From: Halofilum ochraceum
Lineage (GTDB): Bacteria; Pseudomonadota; Gammaproteobacteria; XJ16; Halofilaceae
Direction of reading: 5' to 3'
Length of the DNA stretch: 64,000 bases
Assembly (NCBI RefSeq): GCF_001614315.2
Contig: NZ_LVEG02000009.1
Coordinates: 1-64,000, forward strand
Shown here: positions 52,457-62,373 of the stretch, piece after piece
Layout of the letters: every line of letters begins with the position of its first letter
Position numbering within the stretch: position 1 is the first letter of the stretch
Made by a program: the position numbers and the translations under genes
Notes under the pieces: generated by a model
Told to the model about the DNA's origin: nothing
Databases searched by the model: none
What the model saw: only the letters and a program-made list of their open reading frames with translations

Positions 52457-53616
52457 GCCGCCGCCTCCGCGGTCGTGCATTCCGCGGCCACGCGCTCCAT
52501 GTACGCCCCGAATACCGCCAGATACTGATCGATCGGCATCAGGAATGCGTCGTGACCGTGCTCGGCCGCGATCTCCACATAGCTCACACGCTTGTGGTTA
52601 TCGAGAAGCGCCTTGACGATCTCGCGCGAGCGCGCCGGGGAGAAGCGCCAATCCGAGGTGAACGCCATGACGAGGAACCGGGCCTTCGCCGGTTCCAGGG
52701 CCGCGGCCAGGTCGTCGTCGGTTTTCGACGCCGGGTCGAAATAGTCCAGCGACTTGGTCATCAGCAGGTACGAGTTCGCATCGAAACGGTCCACGAACTG
52801 CCGGCCCTGATAACGCAGGTAGCTCTCCACCGAGAACTCCGAGTCGAAGCTGAAAGAGAGTTTCCCGGCCTGCAGCTCGCGCCCGAACTTGGCCCGCATC
52901 GCATCGTCCGAGAGGTAAGTGATGTGCCCGAGCATGCGCGCCAGCATCAACCCGCGCCGCGGCACCGTCCCGTGTTCGTAGTAGCGACCCGCATGGAATT
53001 CGGTGTCCGAGGTGATCGCCTGGCGGGCGACCTCGTTGAAGGCGATGTTCTGCGCGGTCAGTTTGGGCGCCGCGGCAATGACGATCGCGTTGCGCAGGGA
53101 ATCGGGGTAATCGATCGCCCACTGCATCACCTGCATGCCTCCGAGGCTGGGGCCGACGACCGCGGCCCACTGGTCGATGCCAAGCGCGCGCATCAGGCGC
53201 TCCTGGGAGCGCGCCCAGTCGCCGCAGGTCACGATGGGGAAATCGGGGCCGTGGTACTCGCCGGTCGCGGGATTGATCGTGTTCGGCCCGGTCGAGCCCT
53301 TGCAGCTGCCGATATTGTTCGGGCTGACGACGAAGAACCGGCGTGTGTCGATTGGCTTGCCGGGGCCGATGCAGGCCTCCCACCAGCCTGGTTTGCGGTC
53401 GTCCATCGAGTGGTAACCGGCCGCGTGATGATCGCCGGACAGCGCATGGCAGATCAGCACGGCATTGCTCGCGTCCGCGTTCAATTCGCCATAGGTCTCG
53501 TAGACCAGTTCGTACTGGTCGAGCGTACGGCCGCAGTCGAGCGGCAACGGCTCGTCAAAGGCGAGACGCCGCGGTTCGACCAGACCGACGGAATCGGCGG
53601 GAATCGTCTCGGGCAT
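52453..53616 (-). CDS. metX: Homoserine O-acyltransferase MetX
   Basis: A 387-residue alpha/beta-hydrolase-fold enzyme of methionine synthesis that acylates homoserine. The nucleophile is in [17 protein letters not shown], the Asp is in [15 protein letters not shown], and the His is in [26 protein letters not shown] and [20 protein letters not shown] are diagnostic. In gammaproteobacteria MetX may use succinyl- rather than acetyl-CoA; I cannot separate the two by eye. It is first in a metX-metW operon. Confidence 0.94.
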   Translation of the reverse strand: MPETIPADSVGLVEPRRLAFDEPLPLDCGRTLDQYELVYETYGELNADASNAVLICHALSGDHHAAGYHSMDDRKPGWWEACIGPGKPIDTRRFFVVSPNNIGSCKGSTGPNTINPATGEYHGPDFPIVTCGDWARSQERLMRALGIDQWAAVVGPSLGGMQVMQWAIDYPDSLRNAIVIAAAPKLTAQNIAFNEVARQAITSDTEFHAGRYYEHGTVPRRGLMLARMLGHITYLSDDAMRAKFGRELQAGKLSFSFDSEFSVESYLRYQGRQFVDRFDANSYLLMTKSLDYFDPASKTDDDLAAALEPAKARFLVMAFTSDWRFSPARSREIVKALLDNHKRVSYVEIAAEHGHDAFLMPIDQYLAVFGAYMERVAAECTTAEAAA

Positions 53617-53718
53617 GGGCCGGCACAGCGGTTAAGGCGAAACGCGGCAGTATAGCAACCTCGCGCGGTTTTGCGGCTTGCAGAACCGCGGCGAGTGCCG
53701 TGTCGGTACCAGGGCGGC

Positions 53719-54039
53719 TCAGGTATTGTTGTCGTTCGCCAGGCCGATCAGCTCGGCGGGCATTTTCTGGGGCCGTTCGATCCGCACGCGCTTGTCACGA
53801 CCGCGCGAACCCGCCTCGATCGTTACCGCCCCGCGCCCCACGCCGAACGCATCCGCACACCATTGCTCGATGGCGGCATTCGCCTTGCCATCGACCGGCG
53901 GCGCCTGCAGCCGCAGCAGCAGGCGTCCCTGGCGGATACCACCGATCGCGGTCGCTTTGGCCCGCGGGATGACGCGCAGTTCGAGCAGCAGATCCGCCCC
54001 GTCCCAGCGGCACCAGTCACCGGCAACGCTGGCGCTCAC
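53719..54039 (-). CDS. yggU: YggU family protein (DUF167)
   Basis: A 106-residue protein of the DUF167/YggU family, small alpha/beta fold, function unknown. Family blocks: ADLLLELRVIPRAKATAIGGIRQGRLLLRLQAPPVDGKANAAIEQWCADAFGV and VTIEAGSRGRDKRVRIERP. It lies 10 bases after yggT, in the usual proC-yggT-yggU order on the minus strand. Confidence 0.9.
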   Translation of the reverse strand: MSASVAGDWCRWDGADLLLELRVIPRAKATAIGGIRQGRLLLRLQAPPVDGKANAAIEQWCADAFGVGRGAVTIEAGSRGRDKRVRIERPQKMPAELIGLANDNNT

Positions 54040-54049
54040 CGCGTTCCCG

Positions 54050-54649
54050 TCATGCGAGCACGAGCAGCGGTCGCAGCAGCAGCATCTTCAGCAGCTGCAG
54101 GCCGATCAGCACGACCAGCGGAGAGAGGTCGACGCCGCCGATCAGCGGTATGACCCGCCGCACGGGCTGGATCAGCGGGTCCGTGATCCGCCGCAGCATC
54201 TCCATGACCGGATTCGGGCCGGCCGGCGCGATCCAGGACAGAATCGCCATGATCAGGACCGCGAAGAAACCGATATCGATGACCAGCGCGATGAGGTCGA
54301 CCACGCCGATCCACAGCAGACCGCCGAGCCACACATGCTGGATCGGCTGCACGTACCCGCCGATGTAGACCGTCTCGATGGAAAGCAGCCCGTACAGCCC
54401 CAGTTTGATCCACATCAGCGCCAGTGCGAGCAGGAGCGCGGCGTAGTCGTAGCGGCCGGCCGGCGGCAGCACGCGCCGCATCGGCGCGAGGACGGGGCGA
54501 GTGGCCTGGACGACGAACTGGGCGACCGGATTGAAATAATCGGCGCGCACGGCCTGCAGCGCGAAGCGGAGCAGGACCACCACCGCATACAGATCGATCA
54601 GCGTGCGGATCAGGAACTGCAGCGCGTCCGTGCCGTAACCTGCGCCCAT
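54050..54649 (-). CDS. yggT: YggT family membrane protein
   Basis: A 199-residue inner-membrane protein with two YggT repeats, each a pair of helices. The first is YAVVVLLRFALQAVRADYFNPVAQFVVQATRPVLAPMRRVLPP and the second FFAVLIMAILSWIAPAGPNPVMEMLRRITDPLIQPVRRVIP. The NPV...P(L/I)...P pattern of the family is in both. It is involved in osmotic or envelope stress in some bacteria, with no defined mechanism. Its start overlaps the proC stop by one base. Confidence 0.93.
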   Translation of the reverse strand: MGAGYGTDALQFLIRTLIDLYAVVVLLRFALQAVRADYFNPVAQFVVQATRPVLAPMRRVLPPAGRYDYAALLLALALMWIKLGLYGLLSIETVYIGGYVQPIQHVWLGGLLWIGVVDLIALVIDIGFFAVLIMAILSWIAPAGPNPVMEMLRRITDPLIQPVRRVIPLIGGVDLSPLVVLIGLQLLKMLLLRPLLVLA

Positions 54650-55476
54650 TACTTGCCTCCCAGTTGATCGCCCAGCTCCGCGGCGCGCTCGGCGGCCGCA
54701 CCCACGGCGCGATCGACCAGGTCCGCCAGGCCGCCGGCCTCGAACGTATCGAGCGCGGCGGCCGTGGTGCCGCCCTTCGAGGTGACGTTCTGGCGCAGCG
54801 TGCCCGGGTCATCCTCCGATTCCAGCGCCATCCGGGCCGCGCCGAATGCCGTCTCGATCACCAGCAGCCGCGCCTGCTCGCGCGGCAGGCCGCGCGCCAC
54901 GGCCGCCTCCTCCATCGCCTCCATGATGCGGAAAAAGTACGCCGGTCCGCTTCCGGAGATGCCGGTGACGGTATCCATCAGCTTCTCGTCATCCACCCAG
55001 ATGACGCTGCCGCCGGCCCGCAGGATCGACTCGGCCGTCGAGCGCTGGTCCCCGCTGACCCGGTCATTGGGGAACAGCGCGGTAATGCCGGCCTGTACGA
55101 GCGATGGCGTATTCGGCATGCAGCGCACGATGGGGCCGTCGTAGGAGAGCCAGCGGGCGATGGCCTCCATGCGCACGCCGGCCGCGATCGACACGATGAG
55201 CGGCTGGCGCCCGGCGAGTGCCGGTGCAAGGTCCTGGCAGACCTGTTCCATCAGCTGCGGTTTCACGGCCAGAACGACGACATCCGCGTCCGCCACGGCG
55301 GCACGGTTGTCCTCGCTTGTGGTCACGCCGAAGCGCGATGCCAGGCGTTCGCGCTGATCCGGCGTCGGGTCGGTGACGCCGATCCGCTCGGCCGGCCAGC
55401 CGCCGGCGACGAGGCCGCCGATCAGGCTGCGCGCCATATTGCCGCCGCCAATGAATACGATGCGTTCGCGCTCCAT
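54649..55476 (-). CDS. proC: Pyrroline-5-carboxylate reductase
   Basis: A 275-residue enzyme of proline synthesis that reduces pyrroline-5-carboxylate with NAD(P)H. The dinucleotide site is IVFIGGGNMARSLIGGLVAGG. VVLAVKPQLMEQVC and VRCMPNTPSLVQAGITALFPND follow. The C-terminal dimer domain has TGISGSGPAYFFRIMEAMEEAAVARGLPREQARLLVIETAFGAARM and NVTSKGGTTAAALDTFE. The ATG at 55476 is chosen. It begins the proC-yggT-yggU operon; yggS, which commonly precedes proC, is missing here. It is divergent from pilT. Confidence 0.96.
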   Translation of the reverse strand: MERERIVFIGGGNMARSLIGGLVAGGWPAERIGVTDPTPDQRERLASRFGVTTSEDNRAAVADADVVVLAVKPQLMEQVCQDLAPALAGRQPLIVSIAAGVRMEAIARWLSYDGPIVRCMPNTPSLVQAGITALFPNDRVSGDQRSTAESILRAGGSVIWVDDEKLMDTVTGISGSGPAYFFRIMEAMEEAAVARGLPREQARLLVIETAFGAARMALESEDDPGTLRQNVTSKGGTTAAALDTFEAGGLADLVDRAVGAAAERAAELGDQLGGK

Positions 55477-55727
55477 GGGTTTCTCCCGACCTCTGTGAGG
55501 CGCCAAGGATACTGCCCTTCGCCATCCCCAGGCCATAGACCGTGCCGCGATGCGGGCGTGGCCGGATCAATAAGCTTTTCAGCGGCGCCCGCATCGGGCA
55601 GTCTGATGAAGCTCGGTGTGCGCCCGCCGACGACCGGCACGTTTTGCGGGCCCGTCGGTTCGGTCCTGCAGCGCACATCGCCTATACTGCCGGCGCGCCC
55701 GGGGCGGCGCGATTTACGGGGGACTCG

Positions 55728-56762
55728 ATGGATATCTCGCAGCTGCTCGGTTTCAGCGTCAAGAACGGCGCCTCCGACCTCCACCTGTCGGCGGGCCTGC
55801 CGCCGATGATCCGCGTGGACGGCGACGTCCGGCGGATCAATGTGCCGGCCATGGAGCACAAAGAAGTGCATTCCATGGTCTACGACATCATGAACGACCA
55901 GCAGCGCAAGGCGTTCGAGGAATTCCTCGAAACCGATTTCTCTTTCGAGATCCAGGGGCTCGCCCGGTTCCGCGTCAACGCCTTCAATCACAACCGGGGC
56001 GCCGGTGCCGTATTCCGCACGATTCCCTCCGAGATCCTGTCGCTCGAGGACCTCGGCGCGCCCAAGATCTTCGAGAAAATTTCCGAGTACCCGCGCGGGA
56101 TCGTGCTGGTGACCGGTCCGACCGGCTCCGGCAAGTCGACGACGCTCGCGGCCATGGTCAACTACAAGAACGAGAGCGAGCACGGCCACATCCTCACGGT
56201 CGAGGACCCGATCGAATTCGTGCACGAGTCGAAGAAGTGCCTGGTCAACCAGCGCGAGGTCCACCGCGACACGATGGGCTTCACCGAGGCGCTGCGTTCC
56301 GCGCTGCGTGAGGACCCCGATACGATCCTCGTCGGCGAGCTGCGCGACCTCGAGACCATCCGCCTCGCGCTGACCGCGGCGGAGACCGGACACCTCGTTT
56401 TCGGTACGCTGCACACGAGCTCGGCCGCGAAGACGATCGACCGCATCATCGACGTCTTCCCGGCCGCCGAGAAGGACATGGTCCGTTCGATGCTCTCGGA
56501 ATCGCTGCGCGCGGTGATCTCGCAGACGCTGATGAAGAAGACCGGCGGCGGGCGCTGCGCGGCCCACGAGATCATGATCGGGACGCCCGCGATCCGGAAC
56601 CTGATCCGCGAGGACAAGATCGCGCAGATGTACTCCGCGATCCAGACGGGCCAGGGCGTCGGTATGCAGACGCTCGACCAGAACCTCAAGGACCTGGTCG
56701 CGAAAAACAAGGTCTCGAAGGAAGAGGCCAAGCGCAAGGCCACCAATCCCGATTCCCTCTAA
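55728..56762 (+). CDS. pilT: Type IV pilus retraction ATPase PilT
   Basis: A 344-residue hexameric ATPase that depolymerises type IV pili. The N-terminus MDISQLLGFSVKNGASDLHLSAGLPPMIRVDGDVRRI is nearly that of Pseudomonas PilT. Walker A is GPTGSGKST, the Asp box HILTVEDPIEFVHESKK, Walker B EDPDTILVGELRD, and the His box ETGHLVFGTLHTSSAAKTIDRIID. The AIRNLIRE motif in EIMIGTPAIRNLIREDKIAQM is needed for retraction. The ATG at 55728 is chosen. It is followed by pilU and a third homologue. Confidence 0.97.
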   Translation: MDISQLLGFSVKNGASDLHLSAGLPPMIRVDGDVRRINVPAMEHKEVHSMVYDIMNDQQRKAFEEFLETDFSFEIQGLARFRVNAFNHNRGAGAVFRTIPSEILSLEDLGAPKIFEKISEYPRGIVLVTGPTGSGKSTTLAAMVNYKNESEHGHILTVEDPIEFVHESKKCLVNQREVHRDTMGFTEALRSALREDPDTILVGELRDLETIRLALTAAETGHLVFGTLHTSSAAKTIDRIIDVFPAAEKDMVRSMLSESLRAVISQTLMKKTGGGRCAAHEIMIGTPAIRNLIREDKIAQMYSAIQTGQGVGMQTLDQNLKDLVAKNKVSKEEAKRKATNPDSL

Positions 56763-56792
56763 GGGGCGGTATCAACCCGGGAGATACGGTCG

Positions 56793-57983
56793 ATGGACCG
56801 CGAAAAGGCGATCAAGTACATCCACGACATGCTGCGCATGCTCAAGACGCGCGAGGGATCCGATCTCTATCTGGCCGCTGGCGCGCCGCCGACCATGAAG
56901 GTGCACGGCAAGCTCGTTCAGGTCGCCAGCCAGAAGCTGTCACCGGCGCATACGCAGACACTCGTGCGCTCGATCATGAACGACAAGCAGTCCGCGGAAT
57001 TCGAGTCGAGCAACGAGTGCAACTTCGCGATCAGCCTGCCCGGGGTCTCGCGTTTCCGCGTCAATGCGTACGTCCAGCGCGGCACCTCGGCGATGGTCGT
57101 GCGCACGATCACCGACGAGATCCCGAACTTCGAGGAGCTGTTCCTGCCCCCGGTCATGCGCGACATCGGCATGACCAAACGCGGGCTGGTGATCTTCGTC
57201 GGTGGTACCGGTTCCGGTAAATCGACATCGCTCGCCGCGATGATCGACTATCGCAACGAGAACTCGAGCGGTCACATCATCACGATCGAGGATCCGATCG
57301 AATTCGTGCACCAGCACAAGGGCTGCATCGTCAGCCAGCGCGAGGTCGGCACGGATACCGATAACTGGGATATCGCCCTCAAGAATACCCTGCGCCAGGC
57401 GCCCGACGTGATCCTGATCGGCGAGATCCGTGACCGCAACACCATGGAGAACGCGATCGCCTTCGCCGAGACCGGCCATCTGTGCCTCGCGACGCTGCAC
57501 GCCAACAGCACCAACCAGGCGATGGACCGGATCATCAACTTCTTCCCCGAGGAGCGGCGTCATCAACTGCTGATGGATCTGTCGCTGAACATGAAGGCGG
57601 TCGTCTCGCAGCGTCTGTTAAAAACCCCGGACGGCAACGGCCGCCGGCCCGCGGTCGAGGTCCTGCTCAATACGCCACTGATGGCCGACCTGATCCTCAA
57701 GGGCGAGGTCCATGAGATGAAGGCGTTGATGAAGAAGTCGCGCGAGGCCGGCATGCAGACCTTCGATGACGCCCTGTTCGATCTGATCGAGGATGGGCAT
57801 ATCACGGCCGAAGAGGGTCTGCGCAACGCCGACTCGGTCAATGATCTGCGCCTGAAGCTGAAACTCGAAAGCCGCGATTCGAAGAATCAGGACCTGACCG
57901 AAGGCGCCGATTTCGATATCGAGGACAGCGACGCGGACAGAGGCAGCGGTGGTCGTGGCGGCGCCGGCATGCTGCGGCGATAA
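56793..57983 (+). CDS. pilU: PilT-like accessory ATPase PilU
   Basis: A 396-residue PilU. ATPase motifs: Walker A GGTGSGKSTS, Asp box IITIEDPIEFVHQHKGCIV, Walker B APDVILIGEIRD and His box FAETGHLCLATLHANSTNQAMDRII. EVLLNTPLMADLILKGEVHEMK replaces the AIRNLIRE motif of PilT, as usual for PilU. A C-terminal acidic and glycine-rich tail (about 355-396) is longer than in typical PilU. PilU assists PilT in forceful pilus retraction. It starts 30 bases after pilT. Confidence 0.96.
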   Translation: MDREKAIKYIHDMLRMLKTREGSDLYLAAGAPPTMKVHGKLVQVASQKLSPAHTQTLVRSIMNDKQSAEFESSNECNFAISLPGVSRFRVNAYVQRGTSAMVVRTITDEIPNFEELFLPPVMRDIGMTKRGLVIFVGGTGSGKSTSLAAMIDYRNENSSGHIITIEDPIEFVHQHKGCIVSQREVGTDTDNWDIALKNTLRQAPDVILIGEIRDRNTMENAIAFAETGHLCLATLHANSTNQAMDRIINFFPEERRHQLLMDLSLNMKAVVSQRLLKTPDGNGRRPAVEVLLNTPLMADLILKGEVHEMKALMKKSREAGMQTFDDALFDLIEDGHITAEEGLRNADSVNDLRLKLKLESRDSKNQDLTEGADFDIEDSDADRGSGGRGGAGMLRR

Positions 57984-57987
57984 CGAT

Positions 57988-59094
57988 ATGGCGGGAATCG
58001 ATCCGTATCTCAAACGGATGGCCGACAAGGGGGCATCCGATCTGTATTTCACCACCGGGGCGCCGCCGGCGATGCGCATCGAGGGCGAGACCTGGCCGGT
58101 CGGCAAGCAACCGCTGGAGCGGGGCGTCACGGCGAAACTCGCCTATGGCCTGATGTCCGAGGAACAGAAGGCCGATTTCGAGCGCGATCTCGAGCTCAAC
58201 CTCGGTTTCACGCGCGAAGGGATCGGGCGTTTCCGGGTGAACGCCTATTACCAGCGCGGCGAGGTCTCGCTGGTCATTCGCTACATCAAGAGCGATGTCC
58301 CGGAGATCTCGGCGCTCAATCTGCCGCCGGTGCTCGAGGATCTGATGCTCGAGAAGAAAGGCCTGATGCTCGTGGTGGGCTCCACGGGTTCAGGCAAGTC
58401 GACCACGCTCGCCTCGATGCTCGATCACCGCAACCGTACGAAGACCGGGCACATCCTCACGATCGAGGATCCGATCGAGTACGTGTTCACGCACCGCAAG
58501 GCGATCGTCGGCCAGCGCGAGGTCGGGCTCGACACGCACTCCTACGACAACGCCCTGCGCGAGGCGATGCGCGAGGCACCCGACGTGATCATGATCGGCG
58601 AGGTGCGCGACCGCAGAACGATGGAAGCGGCGATCTCCTACGCCGATACGGGCCACCTCTGCCTCAGCACCCTGCATGCGGTGAACGCCTACCAGGCGCT
58701 CGATCGCGTCATCAACATGTTCCCGCCCGAGGCCAAGAACCAGATCCTGATGGATCTGTCGCTGAACCTGAAGGCGGTCATCTCGCAGCGCCTCGTCGCC
58801 GCCAAGTCCGGTGGCCGGGTCCCCGCCGTGGAAGTGATGCTGAATACCTCCTACATCAGCGAGCTGATCCGCGATGGCCGGATCCATGAACTGCGCGAGG
58901 CGATGACAAAAGGCAGCCGCGACGGCATGCAGACGTTCGATCAGTCCCTGTTCGACCTGTACAAGCGTGGCGAAGTGGAATTGCAGACCGCCCTCGACAA
59001 CGCCGATTCGCGCACGGACCTCGAATGGCGCATCAACTTCGGTGGCGGCGTCCCGAGCGGGGACAGCGAGGGGACCAGCGGGGCGTTCGGCTGA
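57988..59094 (+). CDS. Third PilT/PilU-family ATPase
   Basis: A 368-residue ATPase starting at the ATG at 57988, 4 bases after the pilU stop. Motifs: MADKGASDLYFTTGAPPAMRIEGETWPV, Walker A GSTGSGKST, Asp box HILTIEDPIEYVFTHRKAIVGQREVG, Walker B APDVIMIGEVRD, His box ADTGHLCLSTLHAVNAYQALDRVIN. EVMLNTSYISELIRDGRIHELREAM resembles PilU rather than the AIRNLIRE of PilT. It is therefore a diverged PilU paralogue, complete and apparently active. A second PilU directly beside pilT-pilU is not the usual two-gene arrangement. Its role in pilus retraction is unknown. Confidence 0.92.
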   Translation: MAGIDPYLKRMADKGASDLYFTTGAPPAMRIEGETWPVGKQPLERGVTAKLAYGLMSEEQKADFERDLELNLGFTREGIGRFRVNAYYQRGEVSLVIRYIKSDVPEISALNLPPVLEDLMLEKKGLMLVVGSTGSGKSTTLASMLDHRNRTKTGHILTIEDPIEYVFTHRKAIVGQREVGLDTHSYDNALREAMREAPDVIMIGEVRDRRTMEAAISYADTGHLCLSTLHAVNAYQALDRVINMFPPEAKNQILMDLSLNLKAVISQRLVAAKSGGRVPAVEVMLNTSYISELIRDGRIHELREAMTKGSRDGMQTFDQSLFDLYKRGEVELQTALDNADSRTDLEWRINFGGGVPSGDSEGTSGAFG

Positions 59095-59109
59095 CCGGAA
59101 CCGCGAGCG

Positions 59110-60381
59110 CTACCCGCTCCGGACGCGGCCGTCGACCAGCACGGTGCGCACGCGGCCCGGCAGCGTGCGACCGGCCAGGGGCGTGTCGCGGCCGCGGCTG
59201 ACGAAGCGATCCGGGTCAACGACGGTCTCGGTTTCCGGCTCGAATATGCACAGGTCCGCCGGCGCATCCGGCGTGAGCGTGCCGAGGCCGAGGTCGAGAA
59301 TCCGGGCCGGGCCGGCGGTCACCCGGGCCAGGGCGGTCGCGAGATCGCAATCCCCCGCGGCGACCCGCGCGAGTACCAGCCCCAGCAGCGTTTCCAGTCC
59401 CGACAGCCCCGGATCGCTGGCCTCGAAAGGCCGGCGTTTGGCGTCGGGTTCGTGCGGCCGGTGATCCGAGCAGATCGCGTCGATCACGCCTGCACCTACC
59501 GCCTCGCGCAATGCATCCCGGTCGCCCGTCGAGCGCGGGGGCGGGCGCAGGTGGGCGCGCGTATCGAAGCCGGTCAGCGCGGATTCCGTGAGTTCCAGCT
59601 GATGGGCGGCGACATCAGCGGTGACCGGCAGGTCATCCGCCTTGGCGCGGGCGAGCAGATCAACGGCCGCCGCGCTGGACAGGCGGCCGATGTGCACGCG
59701 CGCGCCGGTGTCCGCGACCAGCGCGATGATGCGCGCCACGGCCGTGGTCTCGGCCGCGACTGGAATGCCGGGCAGACCGAGCCCGCTCGCGACCGGGCCC
59801 TCGTGGGCGCAGCCGTGTCCGAGCGATGGGGTGCAGGCGGGCAGGATGACCGGCCGGTCGATGGTGGCCGCGTAGGTCAGGGCCGAGCGCAGCACATGGC
59901 TGTCGCCGACGTCGCGGTCGGCCTGGCCCATGGCCCGGCACCCGGCGCGCGCGAGGGCGCGCATGGGGGCAAGGTATTGGCCGTCGAGGCCCGCGGTCAG
60001 TGCGCCGATCGGGTAGACGCGCGCCTGGTCGGCCTCGATCGCGCGCTGGCGGATCAGTTCGACGGTCGCGGGGGCGTCGACCACCGGCGAGGTGTCCGGG
60101 GGGCAGCAGACGGTGGTGATGCCGCCGGCGATCGCGGCGCGGCTCTCGGACGCGATCGTGCCCTTGTGCCGCTCGCCCGGTTCACGCAGGCGCGCGCTGA
60201 GGTCCACCAGGCCCGGGCAGACGATGCAGCCGCCGGCGTCGATGCGGTCGTGCTCCGGGAACGAGGCCGGCGCGGCACCAATGGCGGCGATACGCCCATC
60301 ATCGATCCACACGTCCGCCTCGCCGTCGTGGCCGCTGGCCGGGTCGATGACCCGCCCGCCGGTGATGCACAGGGCCGTCAT
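59110..60381 (-). CDS. pyrC': Dihydroorotase-like protein, non-catalytic (PyrC')
   Basis: A 423-residue amidohydrolase-fold protein. The typical metal motif D-x-HxH before LREPG is changed: the sequence reads [16 protein letters not shown], so both His ligands are absent. HICHVS is replaced by [30 protein letters not shown] is retained. Such PyrC' proteins, known in Pseudomonas, do not hydrolyse dihydroorotate but are structurally needed for PyrB assembly. A functional dihydroorotase should exist elsewhere. The ATG overlaps the pyrB stop, so coupling is expected. Confidence 0.92.
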   Translation of the reverse strand: MTALCITGGRVIDPASGHDGEADVWIDDGRIAAIGAAPASFPEHDRIDAGGCIVCPGLVDLSARLREPGERHKGTIASESRAAIAGGITTVCCPPDTSPVVDAPATVELIRQRAIEADQARVYPIGALTAGLDGQYLAPMRALARAGCRAMGQADRDVGDSHVLRSALTYAATIDRPVILPACTPSLGHGCAHEGPVASGLGLPGIPVAAETTAVARIIALVADTGARVHIGRLSSAAAVDLLARAKADDLPVTADVAAHQLELTESALTGFDTRAHLRPPPRSTGDRDALREAVGAGVIDAICSDHRPHEPDAKRRPFEASDPGLSGLETLLGLVLARVAAGDCDLATALARVTAGPARILDLGLGTLTPDAPADLCIFEPETETVVDPDRFVSRGRDTPLAGRTLPGRVRTVLVDGRVRSG

Positions 60382-61352
60382 CGTCCCTCCCGTTGCGGGG
60401 CCGTTCCGGCGACCAGCGCCATGACGGCCATGCGGATGGCGATGCCGTTGGTGACCTGCTCAAGGATCACCGACTGCGGTCCATCCGCGACCCGCGAATC
60501 GATTTCTACGCCCCGGTTGGTCGGCCCCGGATGCATGACGATGGCATCGGGCCGCGCGCGGGCGAGTCGCTCCGGCGTCAGACCCCAGCCGGCGAAATAC
60601 TCGGAGGAACTCGGCAGCAGGGCGTGCTCCATGCGCTCACGCTGCAGCCGCAGCATGACGACGATATCGACATCCGCCAGACCGGCGTCGATGTCCTCGT
60701 AGACGCCCACGCCGAGTCCTTCCAGATCGACCGGCAGCAGCGTGCGCGGCGCGATCGCCCGGATCTCGCCCACGCCGAGCGCGCGCAGCGCATGGATCTC
60801 CGAGCGCGCCACCCGCGAGTGCCGCAGATCGCCGACGATCGCGACGGTGCGCTCGGACAGGTCGGGCTTGTGGCGCCTCATGGTGAACACGTCGAGCAGC
60901 GCCTGGGTGGGGTGGGCGTGCAGGCCGTCGCCCGCGTTGATGACGTGGACATCGTCATCGACGTGGCGCGCGACCAGATGCGCCGCGCCCGACTCCGGGT
61001 GGCGCATGACGAACAGGTCGCACTGCATTGCCTGCAGGTTGGCGATGGTGTCCAGCAGCGATTCGCCCTTGGAGGTCGCCGAGCGCTGGACGTCGATGTT
61101 GAGCACGTCGGCGGACAGGCGCTTGGCGGCGAGCTCGAACGTCGAGCGCGTGCGCGTGCTGCTCTCGAAGAACAGATTGACGACCGTGTGCCCGCGCAGC
61201 AGCGGGACCTTCTTGATGACTTTATCGTTGACCCCGGCGAAGGACTCGGCGAGGTCGAGGATCTCGGTGATGCGCTCACCGCCCATGCCCTCCGTGGTCA
61301 GGCAATGTCGCAGGCGGCCGTCGGGCGCGATCTGGATATCGCCCTCAACCAT
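60378..61352 (-). CDS. pyrB: Aspartate carbamoyltransferase catalytic subunit
   Basis: A 324-residue enzyme making carbamoyl-aspartate in pyrimidine synthesis. The carbamoyl-phosphate motif is [36 protein letters not shown] and [22 protein letters not shown] are typical, as are [16 protein letters not shown] and [14 protein letters not shown]. It overlaps the 3' end of pyrR by 8 bases and the 5' end of pyrC' by 4, as in Pseudomonas, where PyrB forms a dodecamer with PyrC'. Confidence 0.97.
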   Translation of the reverse strand: MVEGDIQIAPDGRLRHCLTTEGMGGERITEILDLAESFAGVNDKVIKKVPLLRGHTVVNLFFESSTRTRSTFELAAKRLSADVLNIDVQRSATSKGESLLDTIANLQAMQCDLFVMRHPESGAAHLVARHVDDDVHVINAGDGLHAHPTQALLDVFTMRRHKPDLSERTVAIVGDLRHSRVARSEIHALRALGVGEIRAIAPRTLLPVDLEGLGVGVYEDIDAGLADVDIVVMLRLQRERMEHALLPSSSEYFAGWGLTPERLARARPDAIVMHPGPTNRGVEIDSRVADGPQSVILEQVTNGIAIRMAVMALVAGTAPQREGR

Positions 61353-61869
61353 CGATGATCTCCCCCGTCCTCGTATCGCGCAGGCTCAGGCCGAGGTCCT
61401 CGCGATTGAGGCGGACTTGCTGGCCCGGCGCGAGATCGAGGCGCGTCCCGGAGAAATCCGCGCGGATGGGCAACTCATGGCCGGTGCGTTCGACCAGCAC
61501 CGCGAGCAGGACGCGGGCGGGGCGACCGTAATCGAACAGTTCATTGAGCGCGGCGCGGACCGTGCGGCCGCTGTAGAGCACGTCGTCGACCAGCAGGACC
61601 GTGCGGTCGTCCAGCGTGAACGGCAGCTCCGAGCGACGGACCTTCGGGTGCAGTCCGATCCGGCTGAAATCGTCGCGGTAGAAGGAGATGTCGAGCGATC
61701 CCAGCGGGGCCTCGGGCGAGAGGCGCTCATGCAGTGCCTGCGCGACGCGCACGCCGCCCGTATGCACGCCCACGATCAGCAGATCCTGCAGTTCCGGGCC
61801 CAGCGTGTCGGCGATACCCTGGGCCATGCGGTCCAGCCAGCCTTCGACGGTGGCGGCGTCTGTCGACAT
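61345..61869 (-). CDS. pyrR: Pyrimidine operon regulator/uracil phosphoribosyltransferase PyrR
   Basis: A 174-residue PRTase-fold protein. The PRPP motif is [49 protein letters not shown] and [14 protein letters not shown] match PyrR. In Gram-positive bacteria PyrR attenuates pyr transcription by RNA binding; in pseudomonads it has related control functions. The start is the ATG at 61869. It precedes pyrB with an 8-base overlap. Confidence 0.95.
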   Translation of the reverse strand: MSTDAATVEGWLDRMAQGIADTLGPELQDLLIVGVHTGGVRVAQALHERLSPEAPLGSLDISFYRDDFSRIGLHPKVRRSELPFTLDDRTVLLVDDVLYSGRTVRAALNELFDYGRPARVLLAVLVERTGHELPIRADFSGTRLDLAPGQQVRLNREDLGLSLRDTRTGEIIDG

Positions 61870-61917
61870 CGTTGCTCCGTGGTCGGTACGCATTCGTGCA
61901 TGCGTCGTTCGGTTGCG

Positions 61918-62349
61918 TCAGTCGGCTATGCGATCCGCGAGCCAGCGCTCCAGGATGAGGGCGGCGGCTATTCTATCGACATCGCCCTTGCGCGTCCTGC
62001 GTCGGCCGCCACTCTGGCGGGCATCGCTCAGCAGCTGCGAGGCCTGTGCCGAGGACAGGCGCTCGTCCGCTTCGTGCACGGGCAGGCCGTAGCGCCCGGC
62101 GAGTTGTCGGGCGAACCGGCGCGCGCGGTGCGTCACGGGCTGTTCCGTGCCATCCATCAGCAGGGGGACGCCGACCACCAGCGCATCCGGCGCCCACTCG
62201 CGCACCGCCGTGTCGATGGTCCCCCAGTCTGGCCGCCCGTCAGTGGCGCTCGCGACGGCCACGGGGCTGGCCGACCCGGTGATCGTCTGGCCGCTCGCGA
62301 TGCCAATCCGGCGGAGGCCGAAATCGAAGCCCAGAACCGTCTGCGTCAT
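61918..62349 (-). CDS. yqgF: YqgF/RuvX family RNase H-fold protein
   Basis: A 143-residue RNase H-like protein, probably taking part in 16S rRNA 5'-end maturation. The catalytic acid is in LGFDFGLRRIGIASGQ, with VVGVPLLMDGTEQPVTHRARRFARQL, VHEADERLSSAQASQLL and DRIAAALILERWL. It precedes pyrR and follows yqgE, the common order. Confidence 0.95.
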   Translation of the reverse strand: MTQTVLGFDFGLRRIGIASGQTITGSASPVAVASATDGRPDWGTIDTAVREWAPDALVVGVPLLMDGTEQPVTHRARRFARQLAGRYGLPVHEADERLSSAQASQLLSDARQSGGRRRTRKGDVDRIAAALILERWLADRIAD

Positions 62350-62373
62350 GATTCGGCCGCGCCGCGTCGCGCG

